DNA from: Brevundimonas sp. UBA7506
Lineage (GTDB): Bacteria > Pseudomonadota > Alphaproteobacteria > Caulobacterales > Caulobacteraceae
Reading direction: 5' to 3'
Length of the DNA: 64,000 nucleotides
NCBI RefSeq assembly: GCF_002479495.1
Contig: NZ_DLNQ01000010.1
Span: 73,705 to 137,704, forward strand
Below, one piece after another: positions 1-9,340 of the stretch; within the stretch, counting starts at the first letter, position 1; each line of letters begins with the position of its first letter. A program made the translations under genes and the position numbers. Below the pieces are notes generated by a model that was given only the letters and a program-made list of their open reading frames with translations, had not been told where the DNA came from and did no database searches.

Positions 1-65
1 GAGGCGCACAGCGCCTATCCCGCTGGCCATCTGATCATCCCCTCTCGCAATGGAACCCCCTCTCC

Positions 66-314
66 ATGGCTGACGCCCCCAATACTGCGCACGACCCTCA
101 ACTGCTTCACCTCGTCATCGGCGGCGAGATGCGCCACCCGTCCGAGCCGGTCTTCCGCGACCTGGACAAGGTTGAGTTCGTCGGCGCCTACGGCAGCTAT
201 GACGAAGCCAAGCAGGCCTGGAAGGCCCGCGCCCAGGCCACCGTCGACAACGCCCACATGCGCTATTTCATCCTGCACGCGCACAAGCTGATCGACCCGC
301 GCTCGGACGTCTGA
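66..314 (+). CDS. DUF4170 domain-containing protein
   Basis: A small 82-residue soluble protein that matches the DUF4170 family of alphaproteobacteria. It is acidic and shows the family-like stretch VEFVGAYGSYDEAKQAW near the middle and HMRYFILHAHKL near the C-terminus. It has no signal peptide or membrane segment. From memory, DUF4170 genes often sit near cysQ/tldD and the waaA-lpxK lipid A cluster, which agrees with the operon starting at 1560. The function is unknown. The start at 66 follows only about 60 bases of visible upstream sequence, so promoter and operon cannot be judged. Confidence 0.85.
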   Translation: MADAPNTAHDPQLLHLVIGGEMRHPSEPVFRDLDKVEFVGAYGSYDEAKQAWKARAQATVDNAHMRYFILHAHKLIDPRSDV

Positions 315-355
315 TCCGCCGCCTTCGCCTCACGGCGAGGTTTACGGAACCGCAC

Positions 356-392
356 AGGCGGCTGACGCGCTTTCTCGTCAGCCGCCTTTGGC
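356..392 (+). terminator. Rho-independent terminator after the DUF4170 gene
   Basis: A perfect 12-bp stem (AGGCGGCTGACG at 356-367 with CGTCAGCCGCCT at 376-387) and an 8-base loop are followed by TTTGGCGTTT. It lies about 40 bases after the DUF4170 stop and just before the small membrane protein at 414, so it probably separates the two transcripts. Confidence 0.7.
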
Positions 393-413
393 GTTTCTGA
401 AGAGGTGCTGATC

Positions 414-596
414 ATGACGCCCACCCTGATCGTCCTGCTGCTGGTGATCCTGGCCGTGGTCGCCGTCGTCTGGGTCGTGAATAAGGGCCCCGCGCACACG
501 CCCCGTCCCGGCGAGGATCAGGACACAGCCTGGAACGACCCCATCACGCCGGCCGAATCCGGGCATCATCATCCGTCCCGCAAGCCGGAGCCGTGA
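414..596 (+). CDS. Small single-pass membrane protein, function unknown
   Basis: A 60-residue protein: an N-terminal hydrophobic helix (about residues 4-23, rich in L, I and V) followed by a short polar, proline- and histidine-rich tail. A GTG at 405 is also in frame, but the purine-rich GAAGAGG at about 399-405 is well placed as a ribosome binding site for the ATG at 414, so I prefer 414. It is followed at once by another tiny membrane protein at 599 and probably co-transcribed with it. I do not recognise a family. Confidence 0.55.
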   Translation: MTPTLIVLLLVILAVVAVVWVVNKGPAHTPRPGEDQDTAWNDPITPAESGHHHPSRKPEP

Positions 597-598
597 CC

Positions 599-799
599 AT
601 GACCCTGTTTGGCCAAACCCTCGACGGTCAACAGCTGTTCGGGATCATCTCCCTGATCAGCGTTCTGGCTCTGTGGCTGATCGTTCTCGGGCGCGAACGC
701 AATTATGCTCGCTGGTTTCGCCAGTGGGAAGCCGACCGCAAGGCGCGTCGCGGCGCGGAAACGGCCCAGCACGGCCCGAAGCGCGGCCCCTGGGGCTAA
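599..799 (+). CDS. Small membrane protein with basic tail, function unknown
   Basis: A protein of about 66 residues with one hydrophobic segment (about residues 11-31, GIISLISVLALWLIVL) and a strongly basic, aromatic C-terminal part (RWFRQWEADRKARR). The positive charges after the helix suggest an N-out, C-in topology. A GTG at 593 overlaps the stop of the preceding gene and could be used instead of the ATG at 599. Tight spacing to the gene at 414 suggests a two-gene unit. No family recognised. It ends 3 bases before the convergent phosphatase gene. Confidence 0.5.
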   Translation: MTLFGQTLDGQQLFGIISLISVLALWLIVLGRERNYARWFRQWEADRKARRGAETAQHGPKRGPWG

Positions 800-802
800 G
801 TC

Positions 803-1468
803 CTATTCGCGCTTCAACAAGCGGTCCACGACCAGCTTGCCCCACCAGCCGGCTTTGAACTCGGCGCGGATCGTCTTGGGATCATAGGCGTCGCTGGCGA
901 ACCAGTCCTCGAAGCTGACTCCGGTCGGCTCGACCTCGGCGACATACTTCTCCAGCGTATAATCCAGCACCCCTGTCAGGCCCTCGCGACTGTGCAGCGT
1001 ACGCTTGCCCAGTTCCGACATGGCCGCCGAGATCGGCTCGCCCAGATGGAAGTGGCGATAGAGGACCGCCATCATCCCCGCTCGGTCCGCGCCCGACTTG
1101 CAGTGGATCAAAGCCGGATATTCGATCGTGCGGAACAGGTCGCGCGCCCGGTCGATGCGGTCCCGCCCCGGCGGATCGCGCGAATCCAGCGGCGCGTCGA
1201 TCAGGGTCAGACCCAGCCGCGCACAGGCTTCCTTCTCCAGCCAGTAATAGGCTTCGTCGCGCTGCCCGCGCAGGTTGATGACGGTCCTGATGCCGCGCCT
1301 TTGCCAATAGGCCAGTTGCCCCGGCGACGGTTGGTTGGAGCGCACCAGGTCCGGCCCCAGCCAATGGGCGTTGGTGAAGGCCGTGCGCAGGAAGGCGTGA
1401 TCGGCCCAGAAATAGGACCAATGCGCCTTGAACCGGCCCATCAGCGTTGTCAGATCATAGCGCGCCAT
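803..1468 (-). CDS. Tyrosine/dual-specificity phosphatase-fold protein, CtpA-like candidate
   Basis: A protein of about 221 residues carrying the cysteine phosphatase signature HC-x5-R (HCKSGADRAG), in a dual-specificity/PTP fold with an upstream INLRGQRDE segment typical of the DSP-PTPase group. The reading frame stays open up to 1621, but that extension overlaps the divergent ABC transporter and is Arg/Ser-rich, so I place the start at the MARYDL methionine (1468); a GTG nine codons upstream is an alternative. It sits beside the lipid A/Kdo operon. In Caulobacter the essential phosphatase homologue CtpA affects the outer membrane and lipid A phosphates. Equivalence to CtpA is inferred from family and context only. 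Confidence 0.75.
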   Translation of the reverse strand: MARYDLTTLMGRFKAHWSYFWADHAFLRTAFTNAHWLGPDLVRSNQPSPGQLAYWQRRGIRTVINLRGQRDEAYYWLEKEACARLGLTLIDAPLDSRDPPGRDRIDRARDLFRTIEYPALIHCKSGADRAGMMAVLYRHFHLGEPISAAMSELGKRTLHSREGLTGVLDYTLEKYVAEVEPTGVSFEDWFASDAYDPKTIRAEFKAGWWGKLVVDRLLKRE

Positions 1469-1559
1469 AGGCCGCAGATAGCGACGAAACCGCACCGCGT
1501 CACCATCAGCTTGACGGCGGCGGCTTGACTTGACGCCCGTCCCGTTCGACCGAGAGCCA

Positions 1560-3421
<1,862 letters not shown>

Positions 3422-3425
<4 letters not shown>

Positions 3426-4108
3426 GGCCGCTGCGCAACCCGATCATCCAGACCTCCATGGCCTGGATCCTCTCGGAATGGATGCGGTTCTGCTACGCCA
3501 CCATCCGTTGGGAATACGAGAACGAACAGGTCGCCGAGGAGGTCTGGGCCGAGGGCGGCGGCGTCCTGTGCGCCTTCTGGCACTCGCGACTGGCCCTGGC
3601 TCCGGCCTGCTGGCCGATGAAGCGGGCGCAGCCGGTCAAGGGCCTGGTGTCGCTCAGCGCCGACGGCGAGTTCTTCGCCCGCGCCGTGGGGCGTCTGGGC
3701 ATCCCCGCCGTGCGCGGCTCCTCCAGCAACAAGGACAAGGCCAAGCAGTCCAAGGGCGGCACCCAGGCCCTGCGCGACGGCCTGAAACAGCTGAAGGTCG
3801 GCGGACTGGCGGTCACCCCGGACGGTCCGCGCGGCCCGGCGCGGCAGATGGCCGAGGGCCTGCCCCTGATGGCGAAGATTTCGGGCGCACCGGTCCTGTT
3901 CATCGGCATTTCATGCAAGCCTGCGGTTCGGCTGAACAGCTGGGACCGGGCGGTCCTGCCGCTTCCGTTTGGCAAGGGCGCCGTCGTCTGGGACAAGGCC
4001 TGGTATCCGCAAGGCGCCGAGATGTCCGAGGTCGCCGCCGACTGGACCGAGCGCCTGACCGCGGTGGAAGCCCGCGCCGACGCCATCGTCGGGCTGGAGC
4101 GGATCTAG
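3422..4108 (+). CDS. DUF374 lysophospholipid acyltransferase-like protein
   Basis: A 228-residue protein of the DUF374 family, related to membrane glycerolipid/lipid A acyltransferases. It shows LCAFWHSRLAL (the histidine region of the HX4D-like motif), LVSLSADGEFFARAV, RGSSSNKDK and VTPDGPRGPAR, all typical of the family. The start ATG overlaps the stop of the ABC transporter (ATGA), and waaA starts 4 bases after its stop, so it is translated as part of the lipid A operon. The substrate is not established. It probably acts at the inner membrane on lipid A or a precursor. Confidence 0.85.
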
Positions 4109-4111
4109 GCC

Positions 4112-5413
4112 GTGATCATAAGCCCCGCCCTGATCGCCTATCGCCTGCTGACCCGGCTGATCGAACCCCTGGCCCCGCGCCTGCTCGACGGCCGCGTCAA
4201 GCAGGGCAAGGAAGACCCGCAGCGCGTCGACGAGCGCCTGGGCCTGGCTGGCGCAGCCCGCCCCGCAGGGCCGCTGATCTGGATCCACGGCGTCAGCGTC
4301 GGCGAGGCCCTGTCCATCCTGCCGCTGGCCGAGCGCATCAAAAAGGACCGCCCCGACGTGACCGTCCTGGTCACCACCGGGACCCTGACCTCGGCGCAGA
4401 TTCTGGCTGGACGCCTGCCGCCCGGCGTCATCCACCAGTTCGCCCCGGTGGACAGCCCCGGCGCCGTGGCCGCCTTCCTCGACCACTGGCGGCCCACCAT
4501 CGGCGTCTTCGTCGAGAGCGAGCTGTGGCCCAACCTGCTAACGGCGGCCAAAAAGCGCGGCGTCGCCCTGGCCCTGGTCAGCGCCCGCATCACCGACAAG
4601 ACGGCCGAGGGCTGGAAGAAGGCCCCGGGCATGGCCCGCGCCCTGATGGCCTGTTTCGCCCATGTCTGGCCGCAGGATCAGGCCAGCGCCGACCGGCTGA
4701 CGGCGCTCGGCGCCCGCGTCGATGGTCAGGTCAATCTGAAGCTGTCGGGCGAGCCCCTGCCCTATGACAAGGGCGAGTTCGGGCGCCTCTCGGCCCTGAT
4801 CGACGACCGCCCCGTCGTCGTCGCCGCCAGCACGCACGAGCATGAGGAAATGGCTGTCGTCGGGGCGCTGGACCATCTGGCCGAGCGGCTGTTCCTGATC
4901 GTCGTGCCGCGCCACCCCGACCGCGCCGACGAGATCGCGCGGTCGCTGGCTCAGGACGGTTACAGCTTCGCGCGGCGCAGTCTGCGTCAGCCGATCACCG
5001 ACGACACCGACATCTATCTGGCCGACACCCTCGGCGAACTGGGCCTGTTCATGCGGCTGGCCGACGTGGTGGTGATGGGCGGATCTTTCGCGCCCGCCTT
5101 GGGCGGCGGCGCCGTCGGCGGACACAATCCGTTGGAGCCCGCACGTCTGGGCAAGCCGGTCGTCACCGGCCCCGACGCCAGCAACTGGAACGCGGTGACG
5201 CGGATGTTGAAAAACTCCGGCGGCTTGGTCTCGGTCCTGTCGCCTTCTGAACTTCCGGGCATCGTCGGCCCGCTGCTGGCCCATCCCGACGCGGCGCGCG
5301 ACATGGGCGAGCGCGGCCGCCGCGCCGCCGCCGAGGCCGCCGCCGGGCTGGACCGCCTGTGGCTGGCCCTGCAGGCCCATCTGCCCGCCGCCCCGTCGCG
5401 AGGCCGCCGATGA
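4112..5413 (+). CDS. waaA: 3-deoxy-D-manno-octulosonic acid (Kdo) transferase
   Basis: A 433-residue glycosyltransferase of the WaaA/KdtA family (GT30), which adds Kdo from CMP-Kdo to the lipid IVA precursor at the inner membrane. Visible family blocks are IWIHGVSVGEALSILPL, VLVTTGTLTSAQ, FVESELWPNLL, LVSARITDKTAEGW, VAASTHEHEE, VPRHPDRADEI and GGSFAPALGG..GGHNPLEPA. The start is a GTG at 4112, just after the DUF374 stop. The 3' end overlaps lpxK by 4 bases (ATGA). Length is normal for the family. Confidence 0.95.
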   Translation: MIISPALIAYRLLTRLIEPLAPRLLDGRVKQGKEDPQRVDERLGLAGAARPAGPLIWIHGVSVGEALSILPLAERIKKDRPDVTVLVTTGTLTSAQILAGRLPPGVIHQFAPVDSPGAVAAFLDHWRPTIGVFVESELWPNLLTAAKKRGVALALVSARITDKTAEGWKKAPGMARALMACFAHVWPQDQASADRLTALGARVDGQVNLKLSGEPLPYDKGEFGRLSALIDDRPVVVAASTHEHEEMAVVGALDHLAERLFLIVVPRHPDRADEIARSLAQDGYSFARRSLRQPITDDTDIYLADTLGELGLFMRLADVVVMGGSFAPALGGGAVGGHNPLEPARLGKPVVTGPDASNWNAVTRMLKNSGGLVSVLSPSELPGIVGPLLAHPDAARDMGERGRRAAAEAAAGLDRLWLALQAHLPAAPSRGRR

Positions 5414-6426
5414 AGCTGAACACGCCCCGCTGGTGGTACAGCCGCGACCGCCGCCATGCCCCGGTGGCGCGGATGCTGCTCAAGCCCGCCTCGTGGATCT
5501 GGAGCGGCGTCACCGCCCGCCGTATCGCCAGGACCACGCCGGTCGATCCCGGCGCCCCGGTCATCTCCATCGGCAATCTGACGGTCGGCGGTTCGGGCAA
5601 GACGCCTATCGCGCGCGAGGTCCTGCGCCTGCTGCACGCCCAAGGCGTCAAGGCCGCCGCCCTGTCGCGCGGCTACGGCGGATCGCTGGAAGGCCCGGTT
5701 CAGGTCGATCTGGCCGTCCACACCGCCGCCGACGTGGGCGACGAGCCGCTGATGCTGGCCGCCGACGCCCCCGCCTGGATCGCCCGCGACCGCGTCGCCG
5801 GGGCGAAAGCCGCCGTCGCCGCCGGGGCCGAGGCCCTGGTGCTGGACGACGCCCATCAGAACCCGGCGCTGAAGAAGACCCTCAGCCTGATCGTCGTCGA
5901 TGGCGAGACGCGCGGCGACGAATGGCCCTTCGGCGACGGTTCGGTCTTCCCCTCCGGTCCGATGCGCGAGCCGCTGAAGGCGGGTCTGGCGCGCGCCGAC
6001 GCGGTCGTCATCCTCCTGCCTGCCGACCTGCCAGAAGCCGATCCCGAACTGGTCGAGACCTTCGGCGCCCTGCCCGTCTTCATCGCCCGTCTGGAGCCCG
6101 CCGCCGCGCCGCCGTCAGGACCGCAGGTCGGCTTCGCTGGCATCGCCAAGCCATGGAAGGTCGAGCGGTCGCTGATCGCCGCCGGTTGCGACCTGAAGGA
6201 CTTCGTCCCCTTCCCAGACCACGCCGAACTGTCGGAGCGCGACTTCGCCTTCCTGAACGAGCGCGCGGCCCTGTTCGACGCCGGGCTGGTCACGACGGAG
6301 AAGGACTGGGTGCGCCTGCCGCCCGCGTGGCGCGACCGGATCGTCGCCTGGCCGGTCGTCGCTCGGCTGGAGCAGGAAGCGGCCTTCGCCGACTTCCCGC
6401 TGGGTCGACTGAACCGTCAGTCCTGA
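5410..6426 (+). CDS. lpxK: Tetraacyldisaccharide 4'-kinase
   Basis: A 338-residue LpxK that phosphorylates the 4' position of the lipid A disaccharide. The N-terminus shows the P-loop SIGNLTVGGSGKTP; the usual DDGFQN block appears as DDAHQN, a glycine-to-alanine change. The frame is open further upstream (to 5359), but the ATG at 5410 overlaps the waaA stop as ATGA and begins with the expected KLNTPRWWY start. Last gene of the lipid A operon; its 3' end overlaps the convergent amidohydrolase gene by 10 bases. The presence of a 4'-kinase is notable beside a possible lipid A phosphatase at 803. Confidence 0.93.
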   Translation: MKLNTPRWWYSRDRRHAPVARMLLKPASWIWSGVTARRIARTTPVDPGAPVISIGNLTVGGSGKTPIAREVLRLLHAQGVKAAALSRGYGGSLEGPVQVDLAVHTAADVGDEPLMLAADAPAWIARDRVAGAKAAVAAGAEALVLDDAHQNPALKKTLSLIVVDGETRGDEWPFGDGSVFPSGPMREPLKAGLARADAVVILLPADLPEADPELVETFGALPVFIARLEPAAAPPSGPQVGFAGIAKPWKVERSLIAAGCDLKDFVPFPDHAELSERDFAFLNERAALFDAGLVTTEKDWVRLPPAWRDRIVAWPVVARLEQEAAFADFPLGRLNRQS

Positions 6427-7733
6427 CGGAAGACCTGACCGCCCTTCATCACGAAGCGGACGCGTTCCAGTTCGGTCACGTCGCTCAGCGGATCGCCCGA
6501 GACCGCGATCAGGTCGGCGGGCATGCCCGGCGACAGACGGCCCGCTTCGTTCGAGATCTTCAGGTGCTCGGCGGCGCCGACGGTGGCGGCCTGAATGGCC
6601 TCCAGCGGCGTCAGACCCGCGCGGACCAGAAGGGCGAACTCCTGGGCGTTGTCGCCGTGGGCCGAGACGCCGGAGTCGGTGCCAAACGCAATGCGGACGC
6701 CGCCGGCATGGGCGCGGCGCGCCATGTCCAGCATCTTGGGCCCGGCCTCCAGCGCCTTGGCGGTCTGGGCCGGGGTGAAGAAGTTGTCCGGGCCGGAGGC
6801 CATGCGGGCCACATAGTCCCCGGCCATCAGGGTCGGCACCAGCCAGGCGTTGTGCGCCTTGAACAGACGCATGGACTCGTCGTCCAGATAGGTGCCGTGC
6901 TCGATGGAGTCGCCGCCCGCCTTGAGGAAGGCGTTGATGCCGTCAACGCCGTGGGCATGGGCCGTGACCTGACGCCCCATGCGGTGGGCCGAGGCGACGA
7001 TGGCGGCCAGCTCGTCCTCGCTGAACTGCTGGGCCAGGCCCGCCGCCGTATTCGACAGAACGCCGCCGGTGGCGGTGATCTTGATGATGTCGGCGCCGCT
7101 GCGGACCTGAAGGCGCACCGCCCGCATGCAGTCCTCGACGCCCGAACAGACGCTTTCCGGCGACAGGACGTGCATGACGTCCTCGCGATAGCCGTTGATG
7201 TCGCCGTGACCGCCGTGGACGGACACCGCCGAGCCCGCCGCGATGATGCGCGGTCCAGGCACGTCGCCGCGCTTCACGGCGTCCCGCAGGGCGAAGATGG
7301 ATTCGTTGCTGGCCCCCAGATCGGCGACCGTGGTGAAGCCGGCGTTCAGGGTGCGACGGGCGTAGCGCGCACCGATCATGGCCTGGGTCGCGTTCGACTC
7401 GGTGACGTTCTCCAGACGGCCGTTGGGGTTCTGCTGGCTGGTCAGGTGGACGTGGCTGTCGATCAGGCCGGGCAGGACGAAGGCGCCGCGCAGATCGACC
7501 ACTTTTCCGTCGCCGACGAAGCCGTCGCGGATTTCGACGACTTGGTTCCCTCTGATCACGAGAGTTTTATCACGCAGCACCCGGCCGCTGGCCGGATCGG
7601 CCAGAAGCCGCCCCACTTGGACGAACGTGGTCGGCTGTTCCGCTGAAACGGCAGCGACCGCAGGGGCTTGCTGCGCCTGCGCCGAGGTGGCGGCCAGAAC
7701 GGCGACGGTCACAATCAGAGCCAGTTTCTTCAT
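6417..7733 (-). CDS. Periplasmic metal-dependent amidohydrolase (Xaa-Pro dipeptidase-like)
   Basis: A 438-residue amidohydrolase-superfamily enzyme with a clear Sec signal peptide (MKKLALIVTVAVLAATSAQA). Metal-binding motifs in order are DSHVHLTS (HxH), IIKITATGG (candidate carboxylated lysine), HAHGVDG, SIEHGTYLD and FGTDSG. This pattern matches the imidazolonepropionase-like/Xaa-Pro dipeptidase group of exported amidohydrolases. The natural substrate, probably a dipeptide or N-acyl compound, is unknown. It is convergent with lpxK and overlaps it by 10 bases. Confidence 0.85.
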   Translation of the reverse strand: MKKLALIVTVAVLAATSAQAQQAPAVAAVSAEQPTTFVQVGRLLADPASGRVLRDKTLVIRGNQVVEIRDGFVGDGKVVDLRGAFVLPGLIDSHVHLTSQQNPNGRLENVTESNATQAMIGARYARRTLNAGFTTVADLGASNESIFALRDAVKRGDVPGPRIIAAGSAVSVHGGHGDINGYREDVMHVLSPESVCSGVEDCMRAVRLQVRSGADIIKITATGGVLSNTAAGLAQQFSEDELAAIVASAHRMGRQVTAHAHGVDGINAFLKAGGDSIEHGTYLDDESMRLFKAHNAWLVPTLMAGDYVARMASGPDNFFTPAQTAKALEAGPKMLDMARRAHAGGVRIAFGTDSGVSAHGDNAQEFALLVRAGLTPLEAIQAATVGAAEHLKISNEAGRLSPGMPADLIAVSGDPLSDVTELERVRFVMKGGQVFRQD

Positions 7734-7860
7734 CGGTCCCTCCCAGAACTACGGGCGTCACCTTACCGGGTCGGCGGCTTTCGCCAAGGCTCAGGTTGCG
7801 TCGTTACGGGGCTTTGTGAAACAAGCCGATACAGTTGTTTAATCGTGCGAGGGGCGTCGC

Positions 7861-8565
7861 ATGCGGCTTTCCAGACGTGGCTTGATCTTGGGCGGTTCGG
7901 CCCTGTTGGCGGGATGTTCTTCCGCCGCTTCGACCACCAACCTCCAGCTCGCCGGCGCCGCGCCTGCCAGCCTTCCTGTCGTTCCGGTCCCGACCGTTGT
8001 GGCCCAGCCTGTGCTTACGGCCAAGGCCTCCGGCCCCGTCATTGATCCGCACGGCGTCGTCCGCAAGGACCTGATGGAGCGCGCCCACGCCGCCCTGGAC
8101 ACCCACGGCCACAAGATTTCCAAACGCGACCGGATGTATCTGGTCGATTTCCAGAAGTTCTCGGGCGAGGACCGCTTCTACGAAGTCGATCTGGAAGGCG
8201 GCTGGGTCACGGCCTATCGCACCAGCCACGGCCGCGGCTCGGACCCGGCCCATTCGGGCTTCGCCCAGCGTTTCTCGAACCAGATGGACAGCCACATGTC
8301 GTCGATCGGCGCCTACGCCACGGCCGGCGCCAGCTGGGGCTCGCAGCAGGGGCCGAACGTCCTGCTGGACGGGCTGGAGTATTCCAACGACCGGGCGCGC
8401 GAACGGGCCATCATCATCCACGGCGCCGACTACGCCGACCCGACCTTCCTGGCCCGCGAGGGCAAGCTGGGCCGGTCCTACGGCTGCTTCTCGGTCTCCC
8501 ACGCCGACCTGGCCCCCTTGCGCGAACGCATGGGCGAGGGCCGGCTCCTATTCGCCATGGCGTAA
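7861..8565 (+). CDS. Murein L,D-transpeptidase catalytic domain (YkuD_2-type) lipoprotein
   Basis: A 234-residue protein. The N-terminus RRGLILGGSALLAGCSS has a lipobox (LAGC, Cys about residue 19) and is then Ala/Pro-rich. The C-terminal two thirds match the YkuD_2 family: YLVDFQKFSGEDRFY early, then IIIHGADYAD and GKLGRSYGCFSV, which supply the histidine and catalytic cysteine of L,D-transpeptidases. It probably acts on cell-wall peptide cross-links or outer-membrane attachment in the periplasm. GAGGGG just upstream of the ATG supports the start. Monocistronic by spacing. Confidence 0.85.
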   Translation: MRLSRRGLILGGSALLAGCSSAASTTNLQLAGAAPASLPVVPVPTVVAQPVLTAKASGPVIDPHGVVRKDLMERAHAALDTHGHKISKRDRMYLVDFQKFSGEDRFYEVDLEGGWVTAYRTSHGRGSDPAHSGFAQRFSNQMDSHMSSIGAYATAGASWGSQQGPNVLLDGLEYSNDRARERAIIIHGADYADPTFLAREGKLGRSYGCFSVSHADLAPLRERMGEGRLLFAMA

Positions 8566-8581
8566 CGGGCAAGCTTCAAGC

Positions 8582-8610
8582 TTGACCGTGGGGGATCTCG
8601 GGTAGATAGA
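8582..8610 (+). promoter_or_regulatory. Possible housekeeping promoter for the IPTL-CTERM gene
   Basis: TTGACCG at 8582-8588 and GTAGATAG at about 8602-8609 are separated by 13 bases. This resembles the Caulobacter sigma-73 layout (TTGACGS, 10-14 bases, GCTANAWC). It lies about 50 bases before the ATG at 8657, and a small palindrome AAGCTTCAAGCTT is just upstream. Pattern match only. Confidence 0.4.
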
Positions 8611-8656
8611 CGTCCCGTTTCGGGAAACCTTCGTTTCCTACCTGGGGCTCCATCTC

Positions 8657-9217
8657 ATGCCGTTTTCCATCCTGCGTCGCCTCGCCGGTGTCGTCTTCGC
8701 CGCCGCGACTCTGCTGGCCGCGCCTGCCGCCTTCGCCCAGACCTACACCATCCATCGCAGCTTCACCGGCGCCGGCGGCGTGACCGGCACAGCGACGCTG
8801 GAAATGGCGAACTCGACCCAAACGGGGACGACAACGGTTGGCAACTTCGGAACCGTTCCTGCGGAACTGGTGTCCGCAACCATAAGCTTCAACAATCTGG
8901 GCGGCGCCCCCACGTCGACGACCTTCACCCGCAGTCAGTTGAGCGGCTTCGTCTTCGATCGCAGCAGCGGCACGATCACGGACATCAACTTCTGGGCCCC
9001 CGCCAACGCCGACGGCTATGAGATGAGCGGCGTAGTGGCTTTCGACACGGCGGTCACGAAGGGCGCTTATCGCGTCGATGTCACCAACGCCGTGGGCGCG
9101 CCGCCCGTCCCGGCCGCCGTTCCGACGATGACGGAATGGGCGATGATCCTCTTCGCTCTGGCCCTGGCCGGCGGCGCCGCCCTGATGATCCAACGCCGTC
9201 GCTCGGAACTGGCCTGA
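8657..9217 (+). CDS. IPTL-CTERM sorting-signal surface/secreted protein
   Basis: A 186-residue exported protein. It has a signal peptide (about residues 1-27, ending AFA-QT), a Thr/Gly/Ser-rich central region likely to be beta-rich, and a C-terminal tripartite tail: VPTMTEWAMI, a hydrophobic stretch, then QRRRSEL. That tail matches the IPTL-CTERM sorting signal, normally processed by an exosortase/archaeosortase-type enzyme. No exosortase is encoded in this window. The central region is unfamiliar and is reminiscent of short PEP-CTERM-like surface proteins. Convergent with purD, separated by tandem hairpin repeats. Confidence 0.8.
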   Translation: MPFSILRRLAGVVFAAATLLAAPAAFAQTYTIHRSFTGAGGVTGTATLEMANSTQTGTTTVGNFGTVPAELVSATISFNNLGGAPTSTTFTRSQLSGFVFDRSSGTITDINFWAPANADGYEMSGVVAFDTAVTKGAYRVDVTNAVGAPPVPAAVPTMTEWAMILFALALAGGAALMIQRRRSELA

Positions 9218-9260
9218 TCAGGAGACGGGTTCGGCGGCCAGCCGTCGCCGAACCCTTCAT

Positions 9261-9340
9261 CGCCGCTCAGCGCGGCTACATTGTTCCGGGAGCCGCTCAG
9301 CGCGGCTCCATTCCCGGACGCCGCTTAACGCGGCTCCAGC
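9261..9340. repeat. Three tandem hairpin repeats at the 3' end of purD
   Basis: Three consecutive units (about 9261-9290, 9291-9317 and 9318-9340) share the palindromic core GCCGCTCAGCGCGGCT, the last with TTA for TCA. Each core can fold as a 5-6 bp stem. The third unit is the end of purD: its TTA is the reverse of the purD TAA stop, and CGGCTCC encodes the final Glu-Pro-Arg. The array lies between convergent genes and may act as a terminator for both. Confidence 0.7.

Noticed and set aside
1..16. Small hairpin AGGCGC-ACA-GCGCCT at the left edge as a terminator
   Set aside because: No T-tract follows and the upstream gene is outside the window, so it cannot be assessed.
5433..7646. A 737-codon open frame covering lpxK in another frame and the amidohydrolase antisense
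   Set aside because: Shadow frame; both true genes are strongly supported by motifs and signal peptide.
9241..9340. Tandem repeats considered as a short CRISPR array
   Set aside because: Only three units, palindromic cores about 30 bases apart with near-identical 'spacers', the last being purD coding sequence; no cas genes.
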